Shown here piece after piece: positions 35,602-44,314 of a stretch of DNA of 64,000 bases. The position numbers and the translations under genes are program-made. Source of the stretch: Cohaesibacter sp. (lineage in GTDB: Bacteria; Pseudomonadota; Alphaproteobacteria; Rhizobiales; Cohaesibacteraceae). Position 1 is the stretch's first letter. Each line of letters begins with the position of its first letter. The notes under the pieces were generated by a model. It searched no databases and was not told where the DNA came from. It saw only the letters and a list, made by a program, of their open reading frames with translations. The stretch spans positions 186,001 to 250,000 of the forward strand of contig JAOAQZ010000020.1 in assembly GCA_025210795.1 (NCBI GenBank). The letters are read 5' to 3'.

Positions 35602-37371
35602 TCAAACCCCGACCGTTTGGTCGTGACGAGCAGCCTCCGCCATAGCTGACAGCACAAAGTCAGGATTGCCATAGAATAGAAGCTGGCCACTGGTCTCATC
35701 AATGATCAGTTTGGCTCTGGTCGGGTTGCGGCGAGCAAAGGCGTCAACATGGGAAAGGCGAACCAGCGGATCATAGCGGCCATGGATGAGGTAGATCGGG
35801 GCAATGGAAGCCTCAACATATTTGCTCCAGTCCCGTACCGCATGATGGGCATCAATCTCAAAAGCTTCCGGGCCTTGTTTGGTCGCAAAATGATATCCGG
35901 AGCTTATGATCCCTGAGATTTCCGGCTCGGCGATGAGCTGCATATCCTGATGACACGTGGAATGCAATGAATGCATGATCCCGATCTCGCCCCCGGTGCG
36001 AACCTCCTGCACGCCTGCGCGGGTGATAAAGTTTAGCAAATGTGGCATGAAGCGTGCGACATATGCGAAGAACTTTTGCCGGGGAGGATTCCCTGAAAGC
36101 TGTTTTAAGGAAACGATAGGAACGCCACCGGCAATGGATATAACGGCCGAGATCCGCTCTTTGAGTATGGCTGCAGCACCAAAGGCGAAAATGCTGCCGG
36201 ACATATGACCGGCAACGGCAATCCGGTCAATTTTCAAATGATCGAGAAGTGCTTTAACATCATGGGCGAAGCGCTCAGGTGCTGTTGCCGGAGGCCCCGG
36301 ATCAGGATTGGCGTTGGCAAAGCCCGGGCGCTCGATCGCGATCAAACGTATGTGCTTTTGTTTAAGGAGTTGCCGAGCTTTGTTCGTCAAATCATGCCCA
36401 TCCAACATGCCGTGAACGAACAGGATTGGAGTGCCATCCGGCGGGCCATATTCATGATAGGGTATTTTTCGGCCGTCTGTAGCCTCGACATAGCACGAGA
36501 AGAAGTTTTCCTGATCTCGGGTTGAGTTTGATTGGCCACTGATCAAGGCACTCAGTGTCAGAACAAGCCTTAACAACCCGAGCTGACTTCCGGCACCTGT
36601 CTTGGACATGATGGCTTTTAGCTGGGTTTTCGCGGTGCTGGCACTGCTGTTTCGGGCAAGGGAAATTTCCTTAATCGTTGCGCCTTCGCAGAAAAGCCGG
36701 GTTACTTCCAGCTCGCTTTGAGACAGTTTGAAAGACCGTTGCAAAATAGGCCCAACGGCTTGCTCCCAAACAAAATAGACCTGCTTGAGCTGTACTAGCT
36801 GCTCGTCATCATAGTTTTTCAGAGAGCTGGCAAGCAGGAATAGGGGCTTGTCAGTCTGGCTTGATTGAAGACGCAAAAGGGCAGGCGTGGTTGATGGCTT
36901 GTTGCTGGTGCGCAGATTGTCAATCTTCTTTGAAAGCCTGTTCTCACTGTCTCCGACAAGGGGCAATGACGTAAAGGACTGGCCTTTAATGGGCTCGAAA
37001 TGCCGTGTGGCCGAGCTGTTGCACCAGACAATGCGCCCACTGCCATCAATCAGCAATGCAGGAAGTGAGGGAGAATGTGCCGGGAAGGGGTCTTGTCCGC
37101 CATCGGCATCTTGCTCCATTTCCCGAAGCAAATGCAGCCCGATGGCAAAGTGCCGCTCGATGTCATCATTGTGCGGCCATTTCATATTTCTGACTTGCTG
37201 TGCGCAATCCAGATCGATCTGTGAAAGGGCACTTTCTATGTAATGTTCCCAGTGTTCAAACATATCCTCCATGGCATTGGGGGACAGGACAATCCTATAG
37301 ATATTCTCGATTATTGCGTCTTTGGTGCCTGTCTCTGAAGCTGAGAGTAAGGGGGTATCGATCTCATTCAA
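35602..37371 (-). CDS. LuxR-type HTH/alpha-beta hydrolase fusion regulator (first copy, catalytic His missing)
   Basis: About 589 residues, same architecture as the downstream paralogue: PAS-like segment LLIDGSGRIVWCNSSATRHF, LuxR HTH (KLSQSELEVTRLFCEGATIK, then STAKTQLKAIMSK), alpha/beta hydrolase with GHMSG (Ser391) and GRYDPLV. At the end, where the paralogue has DHHCFLINP, this copy reads SGQLLFYGNP, so the catalytic His appears to be lost and it may only bind its ligand. TTG 37371 is chosen because MLNSDEE of the paralogue aligns there and GGGAAAGAAG lies upstream; GTG 37500 is possible. The pair is transcribed away from the giant-protein operon. Confidence 0.78.
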   Translation of the reverse strand: MNEIDTPLLSASETGTKDAIIENIYRIVLSPNAMEDMFEHWEHYIESALSQIDLDCAQQVRNMKWPHNDDIERHFAIGLHLLREMEQDADGGQDPFPAHSPSLPALLIDGSGRIVWCNSSATRHFEPIKGQSFTSLPLVGDSENRLSKKIDNLRTSNKPSTTPALLRLQSSQTDKPLFLLASSLKNYDDEQLVQLKQVYFVWEQAVGPILQRSFKLSQSELEVTRLFCEGATIKEISLARNSSASTAKTQLKAIMSKTGAGSQLGLLRLVLTLSALISGQSNSTRDQENFFSCYVEATDGRKIPYHEYGPPDGTPILFVHGMLDGHDLTNKARQLLKQKHIRLIAIERPGFANANPDPGPPATAPERFAHDVKALLDHLKIDRIAVAGHMSGSIFAFGAAAILKERISAVISIAGGVPIVSLKQLSGNPPRQKFFAYVARFMPHLLNFITRAGVQEVRTGGEIGIMHSLHSTCHQDMQLIAEPEISGIISSGYHFATKQGPEAFEIDAHHAVRDWSKYVEASIAPIYLIHGRYDPLVRLSHVDAFARRNPTRAKLIIDETSGQLLFYGNPDFVLSAMAEAARHDQTVGV

Positions 37372-37759
37372 TTTACTTCTTTCCCAATTTACGTTCGCTA
37401 CCCGTTTAAGGAGAAATTTCTTCCCTGTCCCACTACAGTGAAGAGCGAAATTTAACCAAATAGTTCGAAAAGAGCTGACGATATTTCCTATTAGTTGCAC
37501 ACAAATAATACAAGAAACAACCTGAAATTGGCCGGCGCATACACCAAATGGGGTATTGGATAGAAAAACGACGAGACTTTTGGATCAAAGTGAGTTGTTT
37601 GGATAGATACTTCGCGATTATCCTGATGCCCAGTCTTGCTAATGACTTTGTTTTGATTTGAAAAAGATAAAGTTTAGTTTTGAATTGCGTAATAGCTCGA
37701 AGAATTTAGCCAAATTTAGTTAGGTTTTTCAATATTGAGCTAATCAGGGAGTATTGACT
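37372..37759. other. AT-rich divergent promoter region
   Basis: About 390 nt separating the LuxR-hydrolase pair (minus) from the giant-protein operon (plus), markedly more AT-rich than its surroundings. It must contain both promoters and is the obvious target site for the two HTH proteins. I found no convincing long palindrome (the typical LuxR-box) by eye. Confidence 0.5.
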
Positions 37760-38107
37760 ATGGATGAGAACCTCAACTCGCACGAAGAGCTGCAGCCGCA
37801 ACCTGAAAGTGACGCTGCTGCGAGCGGAGCGGCGACCACGAAAGAGGCCGTTCCCACCAAAGTGACATGGGATGATAGCGAGATGGAGACGACCTTTGCC
37901 AATGTGGTCAATGTCCTCTCGACCCGTGAAGAATTTGCTGTGTTGTTCGGAACGAACCAGACCTGGAATGTTGTCGGCTCCAAGGAACTCTCTGTTAAAC
38001 TCGCCAATCGGATTGTCTTGACCCCCTATGCGGCAAAAAGACTGCAAGCATTGCTCGCGGCGCGGATCGCGGAATATGAAAAGCAGTTTGGCGAGCTGAA
38101 GCTCTAG
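37760..38107 (+). CDS. DUF3467 domain-containing protein
   Basis: 115 residues, soluble. A variable Glu/Ala/Thr-rich lead (1-37) is followed by the DUF3467 domain: ETTFANVVNVLSTREEFAVL, a Gly/Asn loop, then RIVLTPYAAKRLQALLAARI and YEKQFGEL at the end. Family function is unknown; in other genomes I know it mostly as a conserved small protein. Start ATG 37760 has GGGAG eight bases upstream. It is the first gene after the divergent region and about 190 nt ahead of the GAF-HlyD gene, with a hairpin between, so it may be a separate or attenuated unit of the same operon. Confidence 0.82.
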   Translation: MDENLNSHEELQPQPESDAAASGAATTKEAVPTKVTWDDSEMETTFANVVNVLSTREEFAVLFGTNQTWNVVGSKELSVKLANRIVLTPYAAKRLQALLAARIAEYEKQFGELKL

Positions 38108-38184
38108 AATGTCTATCGATCTGGCATGGTGGCACATGAACCCACATGCCGACTTGTGACCGATGGTGATGAGCCTTGCTGCGA

Positions 38185-38214
38185 GGCCGGATTAAATCCG
38201 GTCTTGCATTTTTA
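38185..38214 (+). terminator. hairpin between the DUF3467 gene and the GAF-HlyD gene
   Basis: GCCGGATT...AATCCGGT palindrome followed by CTTGCATTTTTATTC. It could terminate part of the transcript from the DUF3467 promoter or lie in the leader of the next gene. Confidence 0.5.
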
Positions 38215-38296
38215 TTCTGTAAAATCTCATCTCATCTGGAGCAATGTCGCGTGATGCAGGGCATTACACCCTTCCGTCAGATCACAAGATAGTGGA

Positions 38297-40192
38297 ATGA
38301 GGATGAGCATTCGGTCAGAAGCAACAAGGCGTGCAGCAGATGAGCAAGGGGCAGGTATTGCTGATCCTTGGCGTTTGTTGTCGGGGGAAGAAGGGCGCAA
38401 GAAGTTTGCGTCCTCCTGGCTTGGCCTGACATGCTCTGCCCAACCAAGCATCAAAGCCGGTGCAGTTTATCTCGCCGACCATGACAAAAAAACGGCAGAA
38501 AAAGACAGTCCCGTTGCGATCTGGACGCGGGAAGGGGCAAGCACCAAAACCTTTCTGGCCGATGCGGACCGGCTTGTCCGCGAGCTGCGGTTAAATCTTG
38601 CAAGCAATCCCAAACCTGCTCCTTTTATCGAGACAACCGAAGAAGGACGAAACCTCGCCATTGTGCCGCTAATCGTGGATGGCACTTTTATTGGCGGTCT
38701 CGTGACGGCCGCTGATATCACCTCGCAGCAGGCAGGTGCCCGCCTGTTGCGCCACATGCAATGGTCGATTGGCTGGCTGGAGGCCGAGAGCTTGCGCGGC
38801 CGCGTGTTGGATCAATCAGCTCTGGAAGAGCATGCCACCGCAATTCTTGAGGCCATCAGCCTCGTCTCCCGTAGCAAAACCTACAAACAGGCCACCCGGA
38901 CATTGGCCGGCTATCTTGCCAAAAAACTTGATGCGGTACGGGTTGGAGTTGGGGCAACAAAGCGAGGACGGTCGCGCCTGATCAGTTTGTCTCATTCGGC
39001 CACTTTCGAACGGTCCATGCAGGTGTCGCGCAAGATTGAAGCAGTGATGGACGAAGCCGCCGACTTGGAACAGGCAATGCTCTTTGCCCATCGCCGACAA
39101 ACTGGCTCGGTGCAGTCGACTGCACTCAAGGCGCTAGCTGATAACAGGCCACAAGCATCCATATTGGCGCTTCCCATCAGTTCGGACAACGGCATCATGG
39201 GCGCGGTTGTCATTGAGTGGGAAAAAGAGCAAGGCATTGAGCAAAGCGATATTAATCTGGTTGATGCGATCATTGCGGCCATTGCTCCTATGCTGGAAGA
39301 CAAAAAAGAGCGGTCTCGCAGCACACTATCAGTTCTCACCAAAAGAGTGGGGCAGCTGGTTTCCTTCATTCTTGGGCCACGGGCTCTTGGCTGGAAATTG
39401 GTATTAATCGCGCTTGTCGCCGGTTTGAATGCCAGTCTAATGCTGGAAACAGAAATGCGCATTTCTGCCAATTCCATCGTAGAAGGCAAGGTAAGGCGTA
39501 TCATGTCCGCCCCTTTTGATGGCTTCATCCGTTCCGTAGCAATAGGGCCGGGGGAGACGGCCCGCAAAGGCGAGGTGCTGGCAGAGCTGGATGACAGTGA
39601 TCTGGCCATCCAGCGCTTGCGACTGGTGTCGCGAAAGCGCCAATATGTGCTGGAAATGGATAAGGCAACAGCGGACCGTGATCTTGCCCAGTCTAATATT
39701 CTCAAGGCACAAATTGCGCAGGCCGATGCAGAATTGTCTCTCACAGAAGATATGCTGGCACGTACCAGAATTACAGCTCCTTTTGATGGCGTTGTGGTAT
39801 CGGGAGATTTAAGCCAATCCATCGGCAAACCCGTTGGACGGGGGGACGAGCTATTTGAACTGGCTCCGCTAGACCATTTTCGAATTACGGCGCTGGTCGC
39901 ACAAAGCGATGTCCATCTGGTCAAGCCAGGGGCTCGGGGAACGGTGCTTTTTTCAGCCTTGCCCGAGACTTCCTATCCTTTCACAATTCATGCTCTAACA
40001 GCGACGGCACGACCGGCAGACGGGGTCAATGGATTTGAGATAGTCGCCTATCTGGATAAAGATGTCGGGCGCATCAGGCCGGGTATGGAAGGGGTGGCGC
40101 GGATCGAGGCAGGTTCTGCGTCTTACTTCGTGATATGGACCCGCAGCTTCTGGCATTGGCTGCGCTTGCAACTCTGGGCTTGGTGGCCATGA
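38297..40192 (+). CDS. GAF-domain/HlyD-type membrane adaptor fusion
   Basis: 631 residues. The first ~350 are cytoplasmic and GAF-like (two regions: about 40-150 with NLAIVPLIVDGTFIGGLVTA, and about 175-340 with ASILALPISSDNGIMGAVVI). One membrane helix follows (about 365-383, WKLVLIALVAGLNASLMLE), then a periplasmic HlyD/RND-adaptor part: barrel-sandwich hybrid half FDGFIRSVAIGPGETARKGE, a coiled coil (about 440-495), second half ITAPFDGVVVSGDLSQSIGK and a beta barrel. It resembles adaptors that link inner-membrane pumps to outer-membrane channels but carries its own cytoplasmic sensor. ATG 38303 is an alternative start. It overlaps the next gene by 4 nt (ATGA). Confidence 0.85.
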   Translation: MRMSIRSEATRRAADEQGAGIADPWRLLSGEEGRKKFASSWLGLTCSAQPSIKAGAVYLADHDKKTAEKDSPVAIWTREGASTKTFLADADRLVRELRLNLASNPKPAPFIETTEEGRNLAIVPLIVDGTFIGGLVTAADITSQQAGARLLRHMQWSIGWLEAESLRGRVLDQSALEEHATAILEAISLVSRSKTYKQATRTLAGYLAKKLDAVRVGVGATKRGRSRLISLSHSATFERSMQVSRKIEAVMDEAADLEQAMLFAHRRQTGSVQSTALKALADNRPQASILALPISSDNGIMGAVVIEWEKEQGIEQSDINLVDAIIAAIAPMLEDKKERSRSTLSVLTKRVGQLVSFILGPRALGWKLVLIALVAGLNASLMLETEMRISANSIVEGKVRRIMSAPFDGFIRSVAIGPGETARKGEVLAELDDSDLAIQRLRLVSRKRQYVLEMDKATADRDLAQSNILKAQIAQADAELSLTEDMLARTRITAPFDGVVVSGDLSQSIGKPVGRGDELFELAPLDHFRITALVAQSDVHLVKPGARGTVLFSALPETSYPFTIHALTATARPADGVNGFEIVAYLDKDVGRIRPGMEGVARIEAGSASYFVIWTRSFWHWLRLQLWAWWP

Positions 40193-42345
40193 CTGTCGCC
40201 CGCCCTACCTTGAGCTCGATGTGGCATCGGGTGGCTGATCTGGCACCCAGCCTGCGTCCACAAGTGCAGATCATACGCCACCTGATCAGAGGAACGGCTT
40301 GGTATGTGGCCTATGATCAGGCAACCAACCGGTCCTTTCGTTTTTCAAAAGAAGTTTATCGGATATTAATACGGCTGGATGGCAAACGAACCATTGATGA
40401 AATATGGACCGAAATAGCTGAACGGGATGACGAGGATGCACCGGTACAAGATGATCTGGTGCGCGTGCTGGGCCAGATGTATTTGTTCGACATGCTTCAG
40501 GCCGACGCGATAGCCGATCCGGAGGAACTGGCAGAACGCTCGGGTAAGGTTGAGCGAAAAAAATTGCTCAAGCGATTTCAAAACCCGCTCTATTTGCAGG
40601 TGCCCTTGCTGGACCCTGACAGGCTGCTTAATAAAACCATCTGGGTTGCTCACCTCCTCTTCTCACCGCTTGCCCTGATCCTCTGGGTGTTCGCAATTGG
40701 CTGGTTTGCCCTGCAAGCCGGTATAAACTGGGATGCACTCACCAGTGATATTGCGGGCCGGGTTCTTTCGGCCGACAATCTGGTCTTGATGCTGGTGATC
40801 TTTCCGGTTCTGAAAATCATTCACGAGCTTGGTCACGCCTATGCGGTCAAGAAATTTGGTGGTGAGGTGCATGAGATTGGCTTGATGTTCCTGATCTTTC
40901 TGCCTGTGCCTTATGTCGATGCCTCGGCCTCTTCGGTTTTTGCAAGCAAATGGCAGCGTGCAATTGTTGCAGCTGCCGGAATGTATGCCGAATTGTTTGT
41001 CGCAGCGGGCGCAATGCTTGTCTGGCTCAATGCTGAGCCGGGATTGCTGCGGGCGCTGGCATTCAGCACCATGTTCATCGCCAGTATTTCGACCTTGCTG
41101 TTCAACGGCAATCCGCTCTTGCGCTTTGATGCCTATTATATTCTGTCCGATCTGTTTGAGCTGCCCAATCTGGCAACCCGCGCCAACCGCTATTGGCAAT
41201 ATTTGATCAAACACCATATTTTCGGCGTGCCCAATGCCACCAATCCGGTGAGTGAGAAGGGAGAAAGTCTCTGGTTTCTTCTCTTTGCTCCAGCCTCCCT
41301 TGCCTACCGAATGTTCATTCTGATTGGCATCTCGATCTTCGTGGCAACGACTTATCTTTTTGTTGGTATTGTTCTGGTCATCTGGTCCATCTCGCTTTCC
41401 ATCATCTGGCCGCTTCTAAAAGGTCTGTTTTATATCTTTTTCTCCGGCCATCTGGTTGGCCGCAGGGTTAGAGCGGTGCTTTCGCTGGCGGTGTTTCTGG
41501 GCATGTTGGGCTATGCCTTGTTCGGGGTCCCGATCCCGTATGCGACAGTGGCGCAGGGCGTGGTCATCGCTCCTGAGGCTGCATTTGTAAAAGCAACATC
41601 GAACGGGGCGATTACAAAGCTTCTTGTCAGGGATGGTGTTCGTGTTGAGCGGGGGACACCGTTATTTACTCTTGAAAATCGCGACATTTATGTGAAGCAG
41701 GATATCGTTTCAGCGCGGATGGATGAGGTGCGCTTGCGCCTCTTGGCGGCAGAAGTGCAGCAGCCCCATGATGTGCCCATCGCACGACAACATCTTGCAT
41801 TGCTCACCAAAGAAAAAGCTCAGATTGCGAAAAAAGTTGAAGATTTGACGATCCGGGCACCACAAGCCGGCACCTTGCGTATCTGGCAACAGGAGGATCT
41901 GGAAAGAAAATTCATCAGACGCGGGCAATTGATCGCCCATGTGCTGACCGGCGCCCCTAAAAAGATCAAGGTGGTGGTGCCGCAAGATCAGGCTGATCTT
42001 GTGCGAAATGCCACTCATCTCGCAACAATCCATCTGGCAAGTCGGCTGGATCAGGCGCCTGTTCTAGCCAATCAGATCAGAGAATTCCCCGGTGCGACAC
42101 GTGTCTTGCCAAGTCCGGCCCTTGCTCAGGCGTTTGGCGGTCCTCTGGCTCTGGATCCATCGGCTAAGGATCACTCGACCGCGCTTTTTCCCTTCTTCAT
42201 TTTTGAGCTTACTATGCCGGATGATGGACCGGATGCCCTTATCGGAGAGCTGGCCCATATCCGTTTCGACCATGGTCAATTGCCCCTTGGCTACCAACTC
42301 ACGCGCGTTATTCGCCAAGCATTCTTGAGGCATTTCGGTGTCTGA
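40189..42345 (+). CDS. PqqD-like/M50 zinc protease/HlyD fusion membrane protein
   Basis: 718 residues. N-terminal PqqD-like recognition domain (about 20-105: RGTAWYVAYDQATNRSFRFS, then GKRTIDEIWTEI). The central membrane part has the M50 (site-2 protease type) zinc motif HELGHAYAV at 212-216 and a second motif FNGNPLLRFDAYYIL carrying the third ligand Asp. Several more helices follow, then a barrel-sandwich hybrid (EAAFVKATSNGAITKLLVRD and LTIRAPQAGTLRIWQ). ATG 40189 overlaps the upstream stop as ATGA and gives the family-like lead SSMWHRV; ATG 40135 would add 18 residues. It likely handles or trims the giant protein or an associated peptide. The fusion type is known near HlyD genes; its substrate here is inferred. 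Confidence 0.87.
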   Translation: MTVARPTLSSMWHRVADLAPSLRPQVQIIRHLIRGTAWYVAYDQATNRSFRFSKEVYRILIRLDGKRTIDEIWTEIAERDDEDAPVQDDLVRVLGQMYLFDMLQADAIADPEELAERSGKVERKKLLKRFQNPLYLQVPLLDPDRLLNKTIWVAHLLFSPLALILWVFAIGWFALQAGINWDALTSDIAGRVLSADNLVLMLVIFPVLKIIHELGHAYAVKKFGGEVHEIGLMFLIFLPVPYVDASASSVFASKWQRAIVAAAGMYAELFVAAGAMLVWLNAEPGLLRALAFSTMFIASISTLLFNGNPLLRFDAYYILSDLFELPNLATRANRYWQYLIKHHIFGVPNATNPVSEKGESLWFLLFAPASLAYRMFILIGISIFVATTYLFVGIVLVIWSISLSIIWPLLKGLFYIFFSGHLVGRRVRAVLSLAVFLGMLGYALFGVPIPYATVAQGVVIAPEAAFVKATSNGAITKLLVRDGVRVERGTPLFTLENRDIYVKQDIVSARMDEVRLRLLAAEVQQPHDVPIARQHLALLTKEKAQIAKKVEDLTIRAPQAGTLRIWQQEDLERKFIRRGQLIAHVLTGAPKKIKVVVPQDQADLVRNATHLATIHLASRLDQAPVLANQIREFPGATRVLPSPALAQAFGGPLALDPSAKDHSTALFPFFIFELTMPDDGPDALIGELAHIRFDHGQLPLGYQLTRVIRQAFLRHFGV

Positions 42346-44314
42346 TAGGCTTATTCTTCCCCGCTCCAGAGAGTTCGTACAGAGCATACCGCAAAAGCCG
42401 CTCGGTTGGTTGGCGCAAGAAGCTGGCGTGTCTCGCATTCTTGCAGGAAGGGGCCGTAGAAAAAGACAGGCTTTGAAATTTGCCAAACGTGTCATTCATG
42501 CAGCTGATAAGATGCAGCAACAGCCGGATGATGCGGTCAAACAGCAATTGCAAGAAAGTGCAGCAAAGGTCAGAAAACTTGGTGCAAATCCATCTGGAAA
42601 GCAAGTCATCCATTGCTTTGCTGCTATTCGTGAAATTGTGCGGCGCATTAGCGGAATGGAGGCATATCACACCCAGCTAGCCGCGGCCTATGGTCTCTTT
42701 CGTGGGGGGGCTGTCGAGATGGCCACAGGCGAGGGGAAAACTCTCTCGGCCGTGATTGCCGCTTCTGCACATGGCGTTTTGGGGCATGTGGTTCACGTCA
42801 TCTCTGCCAACGATTATCTGGCCGAACGGGACGGAAATGAACTGGCGGAAGTGTATCAGGCACTGGGCTTGTCGGTCGGCATCATCTTGCCAGATATGGA
42901 GCGTGATGAACGTCGGGCAGTTTACCGCTCTGACATTGTTTACGCAGCCAACAAGGAAGTCGCCTTCGATTATCTAAGAGATCGGATTGCCTCTGGTTTG
43001 CGTTCGGTGGCAGGCGATGCCGATATCATGATCAAGGCCAAACGGGTGCTAGGCTCTTCCGCCAACGATCAGCCCGTTCTGCGTGCCCTTGATGTTGCAA
43101 TTGTCGATGAAGTCGACAGCGTTTTGATTGATGATGCCGGAACCCCGCTTCTGATTTCAACCGAGCGGGGGGCATCTGATAGTCAAATACCTGCGCAAGC
43201 GTTGGAAGTGGCGGCACAGCTGACCGAGAACCGCGATTGGCGCATCAATCGACTGGCCGGTATGATTACCCTGACCGACAAGGGTCTTGAGAAAATTCAG
43301 CAGCTTGGCGAAAAATTCGGTGGCCCGTGGAAACAAAGAGTGCGGCGGGAAGAGATGGTGTCACAGGCCCTCTCTGCGGTTCATCTCTTCAAGCGCGATG
43401 AACATTATATAGTTCGTGATGATAAGGTTATGATCATCGATCAGAATACCGGACGGCGGATGGAAGATCGTTTTTGGGGGCAAGGGTTGCATCAAATGAT
43501 CGAGCTGAAAGAAGGCCTGGAAGGATCTGGCGAAAAGCGCCCGCTGATCTCAACGACCTATCAACGTTTCTTTCGCCGATACAGAACCTTGTCTGGAACC
43601 TCCGGCACCATTGACGAATGTGCTCGCGAACTGGCCAAGGTCTATAACTTGCGGCCACTAGCCATTCCACTTCGTAAGGCATCGAGACGCAAGATGCATC
43701 CACCTCGTGTCTATAAGGATGCGGATAGGGTACGCGCCGCCTTGGTCGAAAGCGCAAAGAAATGCATTACAAATGGGCAGGCAGTATTGATCGGCACCCG
43801 AACCATTCAGGATGCCGAAGCGATTTCAAATGCGCTAACCGACAAGGGGATAGACCACCAGCTTCTCTCTGCTGCTCAGGATGCTGATGAAAATGCACTG
43901 GTCGCCAAAGCCGGTCAGGCTGGTATGGTGACGGTCGCGACCAATATGGCAGGGCGCGGCACAGATATCCGGTTGGGTGCTAAGGTTGCCGAAAAAGGCG
44001 GGCTGGTGGTGCTGTTATATCAGCAGCATTTTTCAAAGCGGGTTGATAGGCAATTGATCGGGCGCTGTGCCCGTCAACAGGATCCGGGCGAGGCCATGAT
44101 TTTTGTCTCTCCCGATGATGCCCTTTTGGCGGTTCTTGCCGGCAAGAAAGGATGGCTGGCCAGACGATGCGCAGGCTGGTCACTTCTGACACCGAGGATT
44201 TTGCGATGGGCGCAGAAAATGAACGAGCAAGAGAATGCGTTGCGTCGCCATCGTTTGGTTGAGGCTGATCGGCGCATGGCAGAATTGCTGGCATTCTCAG
44301 GAGGTTTGGAATGA
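42338..44314 (+). CDS. SecA-family ATPase, accessory paralogue
   Basis: 658 residues against about 900 for housekeeping SecA. Core motifs are present: Walker A ATGEGKTLSAV (Lys134), Walker B/DEAD region VDEVDSVLIDDAGTPLLIS at about 256, NBD2 with GTRTIQDAEAIS, NMAGRGTDIRLG near 537 and RQLIGRCARQQDPGEAMIFV. It lacks the SecA C-terminal zinc/SecB-binding tail and most of the helical wing region is shortened. GTG 42338 has TTGAGG seven bases upstream and overlaps the M50 stop by 8 nt. Encoded inside the operon, it is probably dedicated to one substrate, the giant protein (inference). Confidence 0.87.
   Translation: MSDRLILPRSREFVQSIPQKPLGWLAQEAGVSRILAGRGRRKRQALKFAKRVIHAADKMQQQPDDAVKQQLQESAAKVRKLGANPSGKQVIHCFAAIREIVRRISGMEAYHTQLAAAYGLFRGGAVEMATGEGKTLSAVIAASAHGVLGHVVHVISANDYLAERDGNELAEVYQALGLSVGIILPDMERDERRAVYRSDIVYAANKEVAFDYLRDRIASGLRSVAGDADIMIKAKRVLGSSANDQPVLRALDVAIVDEVDSVLIDDAGTPLLISTERGASDSQIPAQALEVAAQLTENRDWRINRLAGMITLTDKGLEKIQQLGEKFGGPWKQRVRREEMVSQALSAVHLFKRDEHYIVRDDKVMIIDQNTGRRMEDRFWGQGLHQMIELKEGLEGSGEKRPLISTTYQRFFRRYRTLSGTSGTIDECARELAKVYNLRPLAIPLRKASRRKMHPPRVYKDADRVRAALVESAKKCITNGQAVLIGTRTIQDAEAISNALTDKGIDHQLLSAAQDADENALVAKAGQAGMVTVATNMAGRGTDIRLGAKVAEKGGLVVLLYQQHFSKRVDRQLIGRCARQQDPGEAMIFVSPDDALLAVLAGKKGWLARRCAGWSLLTPRILRWAQKMNEQENALRRHRLVEADRRMAELLAFSGGLE

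Noticed and set aside
38992..39924. Long frame antisense to the GAF-HlyD gene, very rich in Ser and Arg
   Set aside because: Ser/Arg richness is typical of antisense shadow translation; no start signal.
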